Shown here one piece after another: positions 10,065 through 21,900 of a DNA stretch of 64,000 nucleotides. A program made the position numbers and the translations under genes. The notes under the pieces were generated by a model. The model saw nothing but the letters and a program-made list of their open reading frames with translations. It searched no databases and was not told the origin of the DNA. This stretch comes from Pseudomonas gessardii (GTDB lineage: Bacteria > Pseudomonadota > Gammaproteobacteria > Pseudomonadales > Pseudomonadaceae): assembly GCF_001983165.1 (NCBI RefSeq), contig NZ_MNPU01000001.1:124001-188000 (forward strand), in the 5' to 3' direction. Each line of letters starts with the position of its first letter. Position 1 is the stretch's first letter.

Positions 10065-11568
10065 GGGCATCCCCCTGGTCTTGCAGGCTGAATTTGCGCC
10101 GCAGGAAGTTGGCCGGCGAGGTGGTCAAGTTCTGCAACCACAGGGCGTCATTGCTGGCCTGTTCGGTCTGCACCGCCTTGGTTTGGCCCTTGCCGGGCGT
10201 CTTGTCGAACTGGATCGCATCGGGCTTGACCTCGGGCGCGTTGGCGGCGGCGCTTTCGGTGTCTTGTTTCAGGGCCATGGCCAAGGCCAGGTTGGCGCGG
10301 GCCTCGGGGAACTGTGGCTGGCGCTGCAAGGCTTGCTGGTAGGCGCTGATGGCCTGGTCGAACTTGAAGCGGCGTACCTGGATATTGCCCAGGTAGAACG
10401 CCGCCTGCGCGCTGTCGAGCTGGGCGAAAGTGGCCAGGGCCAGGTCATAGTCGGCGGCGTTATAGGCGGCGATGCCCTTCCAGTACGGGTCGATAAACAG
10501 GCGGGCGGCGGCGGGGTAGTGGTGGTGCTCGAAGGCCCAGCGCCCTTGTTGATCGGCGCTGAGAAACGCATCGACCAACCCGTTGGCATTAACCTGCGCC
10601 GGTTGCAGGAACAGGCCCAGCATCACCACGGCGGCCCAGTTCAGGCTCCAGCCGCGGCGCACGCCCAACAGCGCTACCAGCAATAGCGGCCAGCACAGCC
10701 AGTAGCCAGCGTCTTGCCATTGCAGGGCGCGCTGTTGTTCATCGCTCGCCTGGAAGTGCTGTTGGGCATGCAATTGCACCCAGTCCAGATCGTCGTCATT
10801 GAGGGTCAGGCTGCCCAGCGGGGCGTCGGTGGCGCCAGCCAGTTGCTTGAGGGCGGGCGCGTCAAAACTGCCGGGGTTGCTGCCTACCGCCAGTACCAGC
10901 ACTTGCAGCGGGCTGTCGGCCAAGAGGGGCTTGAGCCGGGGCAGTTGGGTGAGGTCGGCACCGTCGCTGAGCAGCAGCAGGGTGCCCGGCGACTTTTCCG
11001 CGTCCAGCAGGCGCCTGGCTTGCTCGATCACCCCGGCCACATCCTTGCCTGGCCGGGTGATCAGATCACTGCCGAGGGCCTGGATAAAGCTGTCCAGCAG
11101 CGCCGGGTCATCGGTGGGCGGCAACACCAGGTGCGCGCTGCCGGCGTAGACGATCAGTGCGGTTTTTGCGCCTTTGCGCCGCGCAACCAGGTCATGCACC
11201 TTGTGTTTGGCCGCTTCCAGGCGGGTGGGCGGTACATCGAGGCTGTCCATGGAGGGCGACAGGTCCAGGGCAATGATCAACGGCGCACGGTTCTCCAGGA
11301 AACCCGGTCGATCCTGCTCCCAGGTCGGCCCGGCGGCGGCGAGAGCGCCGAGCACCAATAGCGTACTGGCCAGATGCACCGGGCGCAGGCGCTGGGGATT
11401 ATTGGGCGTGAGCAGCAGGTGCGGCAACAGGTGCGGGGCGATAGTGCCGCGCAGGCGCCGTTGCAGGTCGCGGTTGCGTCGCCAGAGCAGGGGCAGCAGC
11501 ACGCCGACCAGCGCCAGCAACAGCCAGGCCGGGCGCAGGAAGTGCAAGTCATTGAGGTTGAACGCCAT
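10057..11568 (-). CDS. BatB-like VWA protein with C-terminal TPR
   Basis: 503 residues. Two N-terminal membrane spans (about 10-28 and 64-80) are followed by a von Willebrand factor A domain with the metal-ion (MIDAS) motif DLSPSMDS near residue 101. A third span lies around 300. TPR repeats after that ([17 protein letters not shown], then [16 protein letters not shown]) correspond to BatC, so this gene looks like a natural BatB-BatC fusion. GGAGG is six bases before the ATG. It overlaps its neighbours by 20 bases upstream and 8 downstream, indicating one transcript. It probably works with the MoxR ATPase as a metal-dependent adaptor in the inner membrane. Confidence 0.85.
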   Translation of the reverse strand: MAFNLNDLHFLRPAWLLLALVGVLLPLLWRRNRDLQRRLRGTIAPHLLPHLLLTPNNPQRLRPVHLASTLLVLGALAAAGPTWEQDRPGFLENRAPLIIALDLSPSMDSLDVPPTRLEAAKHKVHDLVARRKGAKTALIVYAGSAHLVLPPTDDPALLDSFIQALGSDLITRPGKDVAGVIEQARRLLDAEKSPGTLLLLSDGADLTQLPRLKPLLADSPLQVLVLAVGSNPGSFDAPALKQLAGATDAPLGSLTLNDDDLDWVQLHAQQHFQASDEQQRALQWQDAGYWLCWPLLLVALLGVRRGWSLNWAAVVMLGLFLQPAQVNANGLVDAFLSADQQGRWAFEHHHYPAAARLFIDPYWKGIAAYNAADYDLALATFAQLDSAQAAFYLGNIQVRRFKFDQAISAYQQALQRQPQFPEARANLALAMALKQDTESAAANAPEVKPDAIQFDKTPGKGQTKAVQTEQASNDALWLQNLTTSPANFLRRKFSLQDQGDAHE

Positions 11569-12547
11569 CGGGCACCTCCCGTTGGGGACGGTACGACCAG
11601 GCGGCGATCAGGTGATACACGGCAAACAGGCCCAGGGCGGCAGTCAACGGCAGCCAGAACAGATCGCGCTTGGGCTGGTGGCTCAAGGTCTGCACTTGAT
11701 GGGGCGTGAGCTGGTCGAGGGTGGTGTAGACCTGCTCCAGGGTGTCGCGGTTTTCTGCGCGCCAATAGCGCCCGCCGGTGGCCTGGGCAATCTGCTGCAA
11801 GGCGCCCAGGTTGACCTTGGCTTCGCCCGACGCATCGGGGTCGCCAATGCCGATGGTATGGATCACCACGCCTTTGGCCGCCGCCATGCTGGCGGCGTGG
11901 TCCAGGGTGATTGCGCTGCTGGTGTCGTTGCCGTCGGTGAGCAGGATCAGTACTTTTTCCTGCTCGTGGGCCGCGTCCAGCAGCTTCAGGCTCAGGCCGA
12001 TGGCATCGCCAATGGCCGTGTTGGGCCCGGCCATGCCGATGCCGCTGTCATCGAGCAGCAGCGCCAGGCTGGCATGGTCCAGGGTCAGCGGTGCCTGGGG
12101 GTAGGCGCCGCTGCCAAACAGGATCAGGCCCAGGCGGTCATCCTTGCGCCGTTGGATAAACCCCTGCACCACCTGTTTGACCGCGGCCAGGCGGTCGGTC
12201 TTCTGGCCGTTGGCGTCGGTGAAGTCCTGGGTCTGCATGGATTGGGAAATATCGATGGCTAGCATCAGGTCGCGCACCGGCTGTTGGCGTTCGATGGGTT
12301 TTTCCACCCACACCGGGCGGGCCACGGCCAGCACCAGAAGGGCCCAGACCAGCAGGTTGAGCAGCAGTTGCCGGCGATTGCTGCGGCTGTCGCTGCCTGC
12401 CGGGGCCTGGCCTACCGCCCGGCTCATACCGGCAAAAAACGGCACCCGCACCGCGCTGCGGGCCTCGCGGTAGGCGGGCAGGTAATGCCAGGCCAGCCAG
12501 GGCAAGGGCAGCAGGAGCAACCACCAGGGGTAATCAAGCTGCCACAT
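11549..12547 (-). CDS. BatA-like VWA domain protein
   Basis: 332 residues starting at MWQLDYPWW. GGAGG precedes this ATG, and the longer open frame upstream lies inside the DUF4381 gene. Membrane spans lie at about 7-25 and 55-75. A VWA domain follows with the MIDAS motif DISQSMQT and later LLTDGNDTSSA, and a last span is near the C-terminus. This is the standard BatA layout (Aerotolerance regulator N-terminal region plus VWA). It overlaps the DUF4381 gene by 14 bases and the BatB-like gene by 20. Together they would form a membrane complex served by the MoxR ATPase. Confidence 0.88.
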   Translation of the reverse strand: MWQLDYPWWLLLLPLPWLAWHYLPAYREARSAVRVPFFAGMSRAVGQAPAGSDSRSNRRQLLLNLLVWALLVLAVARPVWVEKPIERQQPVRDLMLAIDISQSMQTQDFTDANGQKTDRLAAVKQVVQGFIQRRKDDRLGLILFGSGAYPQAPLTLDHASLALLLDDSGIGMAGPNTAIGDAIGLSLKLLDAAHEQEKVLILLTDGNDTSSAITLDHAASMAAAKGVVIHTIGIGDPDASGEAKVNLGALQQIAQATGGRYWRAENRDTLEQVYTTLDQLTPHQVQTLSHQPKRDLFWLPLTAALGLFAVYHLIAAWSYRPQREVPDGVQPQ

Positions 12548-13004
12548 GATGCCCCTCCACCCAGGTTCGGCAGTGGGCCAGCAGGCGGGTGCGCTGTTCG
12601 GCAGACAGCGCGTCGGCCGGGGCATAAGCCAGCTCGGCCAGTTGCCGGCTAAGGTCGGCCGGCACCGGCGCAGCGCCATGGCGTTGCAGGAAGGCTTGCC
12701 AGTCGGCGCCACTCAAGGTCGGCACGCGCTGCCGTTCCTCGGGGGTAAGGGGCATCGACAGCGCCACGCGCTTGAGCAATACCGGCAGCTCCCGTAGATC
12801 CTCCAGCGCCTCCAGGCGCGCCAGGGCCTCGCGGCGATAGGCATTGCGCCGCCACGCCAGCCAGGCCCTGGCCGCCCACACCAGCAGGCCGAGGACCAGC
12901 AGCCCGAGCAGCAGCCACCAGCCCCAGGTCTGCGGCCAGTAGCTGACGGGCGCGGGCAAGCCCAGCTCTTGCAGCTGTTCGATGCTCGGCACCTGGGTGT
13001 TCAA
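12534..13004 (-). CDS. DUF4381 family membrane protein
   Basis: 156 residues with one strong membrane span (WWLLLGLLVLGLLVWAARAWL, about residues 29-48), then a cytoplasmic helical part containing the family's RREALARLEAL region. DUF4381 proteins occur almost only in MoxR-VWA operons, between DUF58 and BatA as here. No activity is known. The start is a TTG overlapping the TGA of the DUF58 gene in the four-base arrangement TTGA, so translation is probably coupled. Confidence 0.85.
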   Translation of the reverse strand: MNTQVPSIEQLQELGLPAPVSYWPQTWGWWLLLGLLVLGLLVWAARAWLAWRRNAYRREALARLEALEDLRELPVLLKRVALSMPLTPEERQRVPTLSGADWQAFLQRHGAAPVPADLSRQLAELAYAPADALSAEQRTRLLAHCRTWVEGHHVAA

Positions 13005-13920
13005 CGGCGCCTGCCCAGTTCGGCGCGCAATTGCTCGGCGGCGGGCAGGGCGCTGCTGAACATCAGCACGGGCACCTGGCTGCGCCGCAACAGGCTGGCG
13101 ACATCCTTGAGGCGCCCACCGAGAAAGTCCCCCAGGGGTTGGCGCACCTGTTGTTTGTGCACGGCCAATTCCACTTGCAACTGGCCCTGGGTCACGCGCA
13201 GTTGCCCGCGTGTGGGCACGTTGAGGGCCAGCGGATCGTAGACCTGCAGGGCGAGCACATCGTTATGGGCCGACAGCTGGCGCAGCAGTTGCAGGGTGCG
13301 CGGCCCGGCGCCGGCAAAGTCGCTGACAAGGCAGATCAAATGGTCATGTCCGGCCAGGGCCAGGCACTGCTGCAAGACCTTGTCCAGTTGCCCGTCGCCT
13401 TCATGGTCGGGGTTGCGCGCGTTGAGCGCCTGGTTGTGTTGCACGATGCGGCTGCACAGGGTCTCGACCCGCTGGCGACTGCGCAACGGGGCCACAGCGT
13501 CGATGCGCTCATCGTTGAACACCACGCCGCCGACCCGGTCGCCGGCATTGAACACCATCCACGCGGCCAGCGCGGCCAGTTCGGCGGCGAGCGCCGATTT
13601 GAAGCTGCGTACCGAGCCAAAGAACATCGACATGCGCTGATCGACCACGATCAAGGCCGGGCGATCGCGCTCTTCGGTAAAGGCGCGCACCACCGGCTTG
13701 CCGGTACGCAGGGAGGCGCGCCAGTCAAGGTGGCGCAGGTCGTCGCCGGGCTGATAGCGCCGCAGCTCGTCGAAGTTCAGGCCGCGTCCGCGCAGGCGTG
13801 AGGCATGGTTGCCCGCCAGGAGGCTGCCCCGGGGTTGGCGCGCCACAAAGCTCAAGCCCCGTGCCTGGAACTGCAGGGCCATCAACTGCCCGAGGGCCAC
13901 GTAGACCAGGCCGTCGGCGT

Positions 13921-13924
<4 letters not shown>
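13001..13924 (-). CDS. DUF58 family protein of the MoxR operon
   Basis: 307 residues from MNADGLVYV. The diagnostic segment RRYQPGDDLRHLDWRAS lies at about 60-76, followed by RAFTEERDRPALIVVDQR, where a VWA-like fold begins. DUF58 proteins are the usual partners of MoxR ATPases. The ATG at 13924 overlaps the TGA of moxR as ATGA. The open frame extends further upstream, but that part has no family similarity and is moxR in another frame. It is likely a cytoplasmic adaptor between the ATPase and the membrane Bat proteins. Confidence 0.88.
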
Positions 13925-14895
<971 letters not shown>

Positions 14896-14973
14896 CGCAA
14901 TCGTCCTTGAGGCAAAGGAGCCCCGGGGGGCGGCGACCACGCCATTGGCGATGACCGACACCTGAAAAAGCCA

Positions 14974-15879
14974 CTACCAGACGTATTGCATACGCAAGGT
15001 CCAGGTGTTCACGTCGGGCGAACCGCGGCGTTCGGCGATGGTGTCGGAATAGGCCAGCAGCCCACCGAATTGCGGCGTGAGCATAAAGCCCAGGCTCGCC
15101 CCCAGCAGGCCGTTTTCCTGTTTGTTGTCCTGCCAGATGCCGTCGATCTTGCTTTCGCCGCCCCGGCTGTAGGTGGCATCCAGCGACGCCCAGAGGGCGC
15201 GGTTGATGGTGTAGCTGTAGTGACCCTCGATGGCATACAGCGGTTTTTGTTCCAGCTTGCTGTTGCCGTGGTACTCGTCGTTGTCGCCAAACAGCGAGAC
15301 CCAGGTATTGATCTCCAGCCATGTGGGGCCGAACGGTGTGCCGAAGCCCAGTTCCGGCTTGACCACCCAGCGGTTGGCGCCGATGTTGATCACACGGTCC
15401 TTGTCATAGTCGCCGGTGGGCACGGTGAGCCATACGGCGCCGGTCAGGAAGGTCTCGGGTTGCCAGCTGGCAAACTCCTCGGCCGTGAGGGCCGGGCCGC
15501 CGAAGATGTTATGGGCGAACACCACCTGGGCATCGCCCATGCCGCCGTTGTGTTTGGTGCCATCGAAGAAGCGTGCGTTGTCGAAGGACGCCGACACATC
15601 GGCATAAGGCTGGATAAGCTGGAGAGCGCTGTTGCGCCCGTCGATGCCGAACGTGCGCGCGTAGCGCAACAGGTACACATCGGCGTTGAGCGACAGGCCA
15701 TCGAGGGGCAGCGTAGTGTCGATGGGCGTGTTGGTATCCACCCGGTTGTAATACCCGAACAGCATATTCAGGTCGGTGGGGGTGTTCTGCCAATCCCTGG
15801 CATTGTCCGCAACACTGATCCCTGGCACCAGCGCCAGCGTGGCGGCGGCGAATGCACTCAGTTGACTGCGTGAAGCCAT
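14974..15879 (-). CDS. Outer-membrane barrel of the MetA/SphA-like family
   Basis: 301 residues: a signal peptide ending near SVADN, then an amphipathic beta-rich sequence ending in aromatic TLRMQYVW, as outer-membrane barrels do. The pattern (PIDTTLPLDGLSLNADVYLL, then TGDYDKDRVINIGANRW) fits the family annotated as putative MetA-pathway of phenol degradation (SphA-like transporters). These are thought to pass hydrophobic substrates across the outer membrane. Direct evidence is sparse, so substrate assignment would be a guess. AAGGAG stands six bases before the ATG. It lies 45 bp after the DUF1254 gene. A second, more distant member of the same family is at 17421-18212. Confidence 0.78.
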   Translation of the reverse strand: MASRSQLSAFAAATLALVPGISVADNARDWQNTPTDLNMLFGYYNRVDTNTPIDTTLPLDGLSLNADVYLLRYARTFGIDGRNSALQLIQPYADVSASFDNARFFDGTKHNGGMGDAQVVFAHNIFGGPALTAEEFASWQPETFLTGAVWLTVPTGDYDKDRVINIGANRWVVKPELGFGTPFGPTWLEINTWVSLFGDNDEYHGNSKLEQKPLYAIEGHYSYTINRALWASLDATYSRGGESKIDGIWQDNKQENGLLGASLGFMLTPQFGGLLAYSDTIAERRGSPDVNTWTLRMQYVW

Positions 15880-15924
15880 GGCTCTACTCCTTGTCTCGGC
15901 CTGATATCAGGGGAGACGGGTCGA

Positions 15925-17325
15925 TTATTTTACCGGGGTCAGCGCCGGTAGTTTCCACTGGCCGTTACCCACCTCAGGCTTGGGCAGGTAAATGCGCAGT
16001 ACGGCGTAGAACGGGCCGGGTGGTGCCGGCAGCCAGTTGCTTTGCTCGGCTTTGGGCGGCTCGTGATGCTGGACCTTGAGGGTCAGGCCGCCATCGGCAT
16101 CGAGCTTGAGCTGGGGCAGCATCCGCGAGTTGATCAGGTAGCGTTTCTTGTGGTTCTCCACCAATAGCTTGTTCTTGCCGTTGTACAGGGTCAGCGACCA
16201 GAACGCGTCGGCGGGTGGCAGTTGGCCCTTGGCAAAGTGCAGGGTGTAGCTGTGCTTGGCGCCGTTGGCCGGCTTGCCCTCGCTGTCGACGAAGTAGCCC
16301 ATGTAGGCGGCCTCATCGGTGGAGTTGCCGAAAATCCCCATGTCGGCACCGGCGTAGCGGTACAGGTAGTTGTTTTGCAGGTGATCGCGGCTGCCGAACA
16401 GGTCGCCGCTGGCCACTTGATGGGTGTCGATCTTGTCTTTCTTGAACCTGGCAAACTCGGCCTTGCCGTCGGCGATCCCGTCTTCCAGGGCCTTGCGTTG
16501 TTCGGTGCTCAACTGGGCGACCTTGAACGGCGCGCCAGGGGCGATACCGATCTTGGCAAAGCGTGCCAGCAGCTCTTTTTCACTGGCCTGGGGGGCGGCG
16601 AAGGCCAGCATGAAGTTCAGGTAGCGGAACAACTGCGGGCTGTCGCTCATCTCGGCGACCGGCTTGGGCCACTCGATCTTCGCCACCTTGGCCGGCGCTG
16701 CCTGTTTGACGTAGCCGCTCAGGGACTGGACCTTGTAGCCGGCCTGGATCTGCTTGACCTTGGCCAGGTCCCTGTCATCGAACAACTGGGTGCGATACAG
16801 GGCGTAGGCGATGTTGCTTTCGCTGTAGACCACGCGGTCTACATCCAGCGGTTGCTGACCCTGCCAGTCGGGCCCGGCGACCATGTAGTGCCCGCCGTTG
16901 TTGCCGGTGCTGCGGGTGCCCAGGTAGGCGAAGTTCTGGGTGTAGAGGTCGATCAACTGCACGGAGTAATAGCGGTTGTCCTCGATTTTCGGCAGGGTCA
17001 GCACCATTGGCTCGCGGCGCAGGTCCAGCCAGACAAAGGAGTAGGGCGTGTCCGAATTGGGCGTGACAAAGGCCGTGTCCTTGGGCGTGAACACCTTGGC
17101 GGTGTTGCCGATGTGGTTGAACGGCGCCTTGAAGTTGGCGCCGCCCTTGTCCACCGCCTGGGTGTAGAGGGTCTTGTACATTTCCACCACCGGGAAGCCA
17201 TACAGGTAGGCTTCCTTGGCAATGGCCCGGGCTTCGCTGGGGGAGGCGGTAAAGTCCGCCCAGGCGCCGGTACTCAGCAGTATCGAGAGGCTCGCCAACA
17301 GCAGGCGTGTCGGTTTTGCAATCAT
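15925..17325 (-). CDS. DUF1254/DUF1214 exported protein
   Basis: 466 residues with a signal peptide cleaved after SILLSTGAWA. The DUF1254 part begins with AYLYGFPVVEMYKTLY and includes FVTPNSDTPYSFVWLDLRREP. The C-terminal part with FWSLTLYNGKNKLLVEN and KRYLINSR is the DUF1214 module. Proteins with this pair are periplasmic and uncharacterised biochemically. In genomes they often sit beside MetA/SphA-like barrels, exactly as here, where barrels flank the gene on both sides. An AAGGA motif lies about nine bases before the ATG. A role in uptake or processing of a substrate imported by the barrels is plausible but unproven. Confidence 0.88.
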   Translation of the reverse strand: MIAKPTRLLLASLSILLSTGAWADFTASPSEARAIAKEAYLYGFPVVEMYKTLYTQAVDKGGANFKAPFNHIGNTAKVFTPKDTAFVTPNSDTPYSFVWLDLRREPMVLTLPKIEDNRYYSVQLIDLYTQNFAYLGTRSTGNNGGHYMVAGPDWQGQQPLDVDRVVYSESNIAYALYRTQLFDDRDLAKVKQIQAGYKVQSLSGYVKQAAPAKVAKIEWPKPVAEMSDSPQLFRYLNFMLAFAAPQASEKELLARFAKIGIAPGAPFKVAQLSTEQRKALEDGIADGKAEFARFKKDKIDTHQVASGDLFGSRDHLQNNYLYRYAGADMGIFGNSTDEAAYMGYFVDSEGKPANGAKHSYTLHFAKGQLPPADAFWSLTLYNGKNKLLVENHKKRYLINSRMLPQLKLDADGGLTLKVQHHEPPKAEQSNWLPAPPGPFYAVLRIYLPKPEVGNGQWKLPALTPVK

Positions 17326-17420
17326 GTGGGTGCGTCCTTCCTTTAAAGCGTTACCCCACTGGCCGCAGGGCCAGTTGGCTGAAGCCCGCAGTGTGAATCA
17401 GGGTCTGCATAACACCGTGG

Positions 17421-18212
17421 TTATTTTCCGAAAGTCACATTGATCCCGGCGAACAGGGTGAACTGCGGCAAGCCATCGCCTTTGCGCGCGACTGTCCACT
17501 GCGGCTCGACATAGGCGTTGAGGATATTGCTGCCGGCTTTCCACGCCTTGCCCGCACCCAGGCCGATGGGGATGTAGTGGGTGTCGTTCTTCAGGTCGAA
17601 GGTCCAGGTGCCGGTGGAGCGCAGGTACCAGCCCTTGGGCAGGTTATGGATGATAAAGGGCTGCAGGGTCGCGCTTTCCACATGGGCGCGGTCGCGGTCG
17701 CCGGCGAACGAGCTCTGGTACTGCACCAGCGCGCCCAGCAGGCCACGGGGCGAGGCGTCGATGGCCACGGCCGCCAGGCCGGCCTGCCATTTGCCGGTGC
17801 CCAGTTCGTCGTGCTCGGCAGTGGGTGCGGTGAGTTGTGGGCCGATGCCCAACTGCACGCCCTCGGTCTTGAGCAGGAAGATATCGAACAGGTTCAGGTC
17901 GCCGATGCCGGTGCTGTAGCCGCGATGGGGATCGGGCCGGGTACTCAGGGGCAGGGTGGCGCGCAGCAACTGGGGCACGCCGATAAAGTCCGAGGGAGCA
18001 ATGGGCAGCGCGCCGCGCAGCAGCAGGTCATTGGTATGGGCATGGGTGTCGTACAACCTGGGGGTGTAGTAATCCTGCAGGTTGACGCCCGGTGCCAGGT
18101 TGAGCGGGTTGTTACTCTTGTTGGCGGTCTCGGCGTTATCGGCCTCGGCAGCAAATGCGGGCAACAGTAAAGCGGCCAGCAGCAATGCCGGAATTCGCGT
18201 TAGCGTGGACAT
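17421..18212 (-). CDS. Outer-membrane barrel of the MetA/SphA-like family (second copy)
   Basis: 263 residues with a signal peptide (LLLAALLLPAFA) and a beta-rich mature chain ending in FTLFAGINVTFGK, consistent with an outer-membrane barrel whose last residues insert through the Bam complex. The N-terminal part NLAPGVNLQDYYTPRLYDTHAH and the IGDLNLFDIFLLK segment match the phenol-degradation MetA-like family. GGGGAG is five bases before the ATG. It is the first gene of the long minus-strand block, and no gene shares its 5' side for 191 bp, so the main promoter of the block is probably at 18213-18403. The substrate is unknown. Confidence 0.75.
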   Translation of the reverse strand: MSTLTRIPALLLAALLLPAFAAEADNAETANKSNNPLNLAPGVNLQDYYTPRLYDTHAHTNDLLLRGALPIAPSDFIGVPQLLRATLPLSTRPDPHRGYSTGIGDLNLFDIFLLKTEGVQLGIGPQLTAPTAEHDELGTGKWQAGLAAVAIDASPRGLLGALVQYQSSFAGDRDRAHVESATLQPFIIHNLPKGWYLRSTGTWTFDLKNDTHYIPIGLGAGKAWKAGSNILNAYVEPQWTVARKGDGLPQFTLFAGINVTFGK

Positions 18213-18403
18213 GAAAACTCCCCAGTTCCTTGGTCACTGACCCGAGAGCGCTTATTGAAGGCTGCCGGTGGTCCTTATTTGAAAAACATGTAGGACTTGT
18301 CGTTTGAACCTAGCAGTTAAATTCAGACTCGCTAGTCATTCGGATGAATTAATGACTTTATGTGGGGGGAATCACGGTTTTTGGATGGCGGCCGCAGGAG
18401 CGA

Positions 18404-18763
18404 TCAGCTCCCCAGCATGGTCTTGACCTTATCGCGCAGTTGATCGATGGAGAACGGCTTGGCAATCATCTGCACACCCGCAGGCAGCTCGATGTTTTCG
18501 GCATAGCCACTGGCAAGCAGGATGGGCAAGGCCGGGCGCAATGTGCGGGTTTTTTCCGCCAGGTCCTTGCCATTCATGCCCGGCAAGCCCCAGTCGGTCA
18601 TCATCAGGTCGAGCCCATGGGCGCTGTCTTGCAAGAAGATCAGCGCCGCTTCGGCATGTTCAGCCTCAAGCACCTTGAACTCCAGTTCTTCGAGCACATC
18701 GACGATCAACATGCGCACGATAGCGTCGTCTTCGACTACAAGGATGGTGGAGGCAGCGGACAT
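18404..18763 (-). CDS. Single-domain response regulator
   Basis: 119 residues forming one receiver domain: the acidic pair in ILVVEDDAIVRML, the phospho-acceptor aspartate in LMMTDWGLPGMNG near residue 55, and the conserved lysine in MIAKPFS. No output domain follows, so it should act by protein contact like CheY or as a phosphate shuttle. The start MSAASTILVV at 18763 is where receiver homology begins, although a frame without homology extends upstream. The ribosome-binding site is weak (GGAA). It is transcribed divergently from the large hybrid kinase 224 bp away, its likely partner. Confidence 0.88.
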   Translation of the reverse strand: MSAASTILVVEDDAIVRMLIVDVLEELEFKVLEAEHAEAALIFLQDSAHGLDLMMTDWGLPGMNGKDLAEKTRTLRPALPILLASGYAENIELPAGVQMIAKPFSIDQLRDKVKTMLGS

Positions 18764-18987
18764 AGTGAGGGTTCCCAGATAGTGGAGGTACAGATCTTGA
18801 ACAATTGAAAGACCATCCTCTAGTGAGTCGCGTCGATCTCGGCAAGTTCCCCAAACGGGGGCGGGCATTGTGCCGAGAATCAGGGGCAATGTCCTGAGTG
18901 TGTCGTTGAAATACGTCAGAAACATAGCCTTCGGCGACGATTCTGGGGCAAACTTCCGGTTTTTCCGCACTTGGCCAAGGCTCGCCC

Positions 18988-21900
18988 ATGACTCCCGTTG
19001 CGTCAGTCGATGAAAACAGTTTCCGCAAACTCCTGAGCCGCAACGTGGGCTTGCCACTGGGGGTGGGTGTGCTCAGCGCGGTGTTTTTCGTGTGCCTGAT
19101 CACCTACCTGCTGTCGGTGATCCAGTGGGTGGAGCACACGGACCGGGTGATCAATAACCTCAATGAAACCTCGAAGCTGACGGTTGACCTGGAAACCGGC
19201 ATGCGTGGTTTCCTGATCACGGGGGACGAGCATTTCCTCGACCCTTACGAAGTGGCCAAGCCGCGGATCATTTCCGACTTGCGCAGCCTGCGTGAGTTGG
19301 TGGCAGACAACCCCCAGCAAGTGGATCGGCTCAAGCGCCTGGAGTCGTTGCAGCTGGAGTGGAACACGTACGCCCAGTCGATGATTGATCTGCAACGTAG
19401 CAACGGCGACTACCGCGGCGCGGTGAAGGCCGGGCGTGGCAAGCGCCTGACCGACGAGATCCGCAAGGAATTCGACCATGCGATTGCGATGGAGCAACAG
19501 TTTCGCCTCGAGCGCAATGAAGACGTGACCCGCACCACGGTCTTGAGCGTGACGCTTTACCTGCTGTTTGTGCTGGGCCTCAGTGGCTTCCTGGCCTATG
19601 CCGGCAGAAAGAACCTCTTGGTCCTTTCCGACAGTTACAGCGCCAACCTGGCTTCGCAAATGAAGATTGCCAAGCGCCTGGAACAGCAGGCCTGGCTGCG
19701 CAATGGCCAGACCGAACTGGCCGAACAGGTGCTTGGGCAACTGACCCTGAACCTGTTGGGGCGCAATATCCTGCAGTTCTGTGCCCAGTACATGGGGTCG
19801 GTGGTGGCTGCGCTGTATGTGCGCGAAGAGCACGGTGGCCTCAAGCGTGTGGCCGCGTACGGCTTCTCCCGGGAGCAGGAGGCGCAGGAGCAGGCGATCT
19901 ACCGCGACGAGGGGATTGTCGGCCAGGCCGCCCAGCAGCAGCGCTTGATTCGCCTGGATGATGTACCCGTGGACTACTTCAAGGTCAGTTCCGGCCTGGG
20001 CACTGGCGCGCCCCGCAGCGTACTGGTCGTGCCCACCAGTGACGACGACCGGGTCAACGGAGTGATCGAGCTGGGCTTCTTGCGCGCCCTGGATGAGCGC
20101 GATGTGGAACTGCTGGAGTTGATCGCCGGCAATATCGGCACGTCCATCGAAGCGGCGCGTTATCGCCAGCGCTTGCAGGAAGTCCTGGCCGAGACCCAGC
20201 AGCTTAATGAAGAACTACAAGTGCAACAGGAAGAGCTCAAGACCGCCAACGAGGAGCTGGAAGAACAGTCGCGCATCCTCAAGGAGTCCCAGGTGCACCT
20301 GGAGACCCAGCAGGCGGAGCTGGAGCAGACCAACGAGCAATTGGCCGAGCAGGCCCAGATCCTCGCCGACCAGCGCGACGCCATGGACCGCAAGAACGTC
20401 GAACTCAACCGCGTGCAGGTCGAGCTGGAGGACCGCGCCGATGAGTTGCAGCGCTCCAGCAAGTACAAGTCCGAATTCCTCGCCAACATGTCCCATGAGC
20501 TGCGCACGCCGCTCAACAGTTCGCTGATCCTGGCCAAGTTGCTGGCGGAGAACGCCGAGGAAAACCTCAGCGCCGAACAGGTCAAGTTTGCCGAGTCGAT
20601 CTATTCGGCGGGCAACGATCTGCTCAACCTGATCAATGACATCCTGGATATCGCCAAGGTCGAGGCCGGCAAGCTCGATATGCGCCCCGAGAACACCAGC
20701 GTGGCGCGCCTGGCCGAGGGCTTGCGCGCCATGTTCGAGCCGTTGGCCAGCGACCGCAAGCTGGGCTTCCAGGTGGAGGTGCAGGCCGGCGCGCCGCTGA
20801 TGCTGTTCACCGACCGCCAGCGCCTGGAGCAGATCCTCAAGAACCTGCTGTCCAACGCCGTCAAGTTCACCGAGAAGGGCCAGGTCAGCCTGACCATTTC
20901 CCGCCAGCCGGGGGAGGGCATTGCCTTTACCGTGCGCGATTCCGGGATCGGTATCGCGCCCGACCAGCAAGAAAGCATCTTCGAGGCCTTCCGCCAGGCC
21001 GACGGCACCACCAACCGCCGCTATGGCGGTACGGGCCTGGGCCTGTCGATTTCCCGCGACTTGGCCACGTTGTTGGGCGGCTACATCAGCGTCACCAGCG
21101 AGCCGGGCCAGGGCAGTCTCTTTACCCTGGTGCTGCCGGAGCAGTACGTGGAGCGTGATGAAGACGCGCCGGCGGTCGAGCATCCACGGGCCGTGGTGGC
21201 GGCCCCGGCCCCCGTGGCGCCGGTGAAGGTCTCGCCGTTGCCGGTGGCGGATGCCGCATTGATCCCGCGCTTTGCCGACGACCGCGAGCAGGCACCGTTC
21301 GCCACCCGCTGCATCCTGGTGGTGGAGGACGAGCCGAACTTTGCGCGCATCCTCTTCGACCTGGCCCATGAACTGGGTTACCACTGCCTGGTGGCCCATG
21401 GCGCGGACGAGGGCTACACCCTGGCCGAACAGTACCTGCCCGACGCGATCCTGCTGGACATGCGCCTGCCGGACCACTCCGGGCTCACCGTATTGCAGCG
21501 CCTCAAGGAGCACGCCGAGACCCGGCATATCCCGGTGCATGTGATTTCCGTCGAGGATCGCGTGGAAGCCGCCATGCACATGGGCGCCATCGGCTATGCG
21601 GTCAAGCCCACCACCCGCGAAGAGCTCAAGGACGTGTTTGCCCGCCTGGAGGCCAAGCTGACGCAGAAGGTCAAGCGCATCCTGCTGGTGGAAGACGACG
21701 ACTTGCAGCGCGACAGCATTGCCCGCCTGATCGGCGACGATGATATCGAGATCACCGCCGTCGGTTTCGCCCAGGAAGCCTTGGACCTGCTGCGCAGCAC
21801 GGTGTACGACTGCATGATCATCGACCTCAAGCTGCCGGACATGCTCGGCAATGAGCTGCTCAAGCGCATGGCCACCGAGGATATCTGCTCGTTCCCGCCG

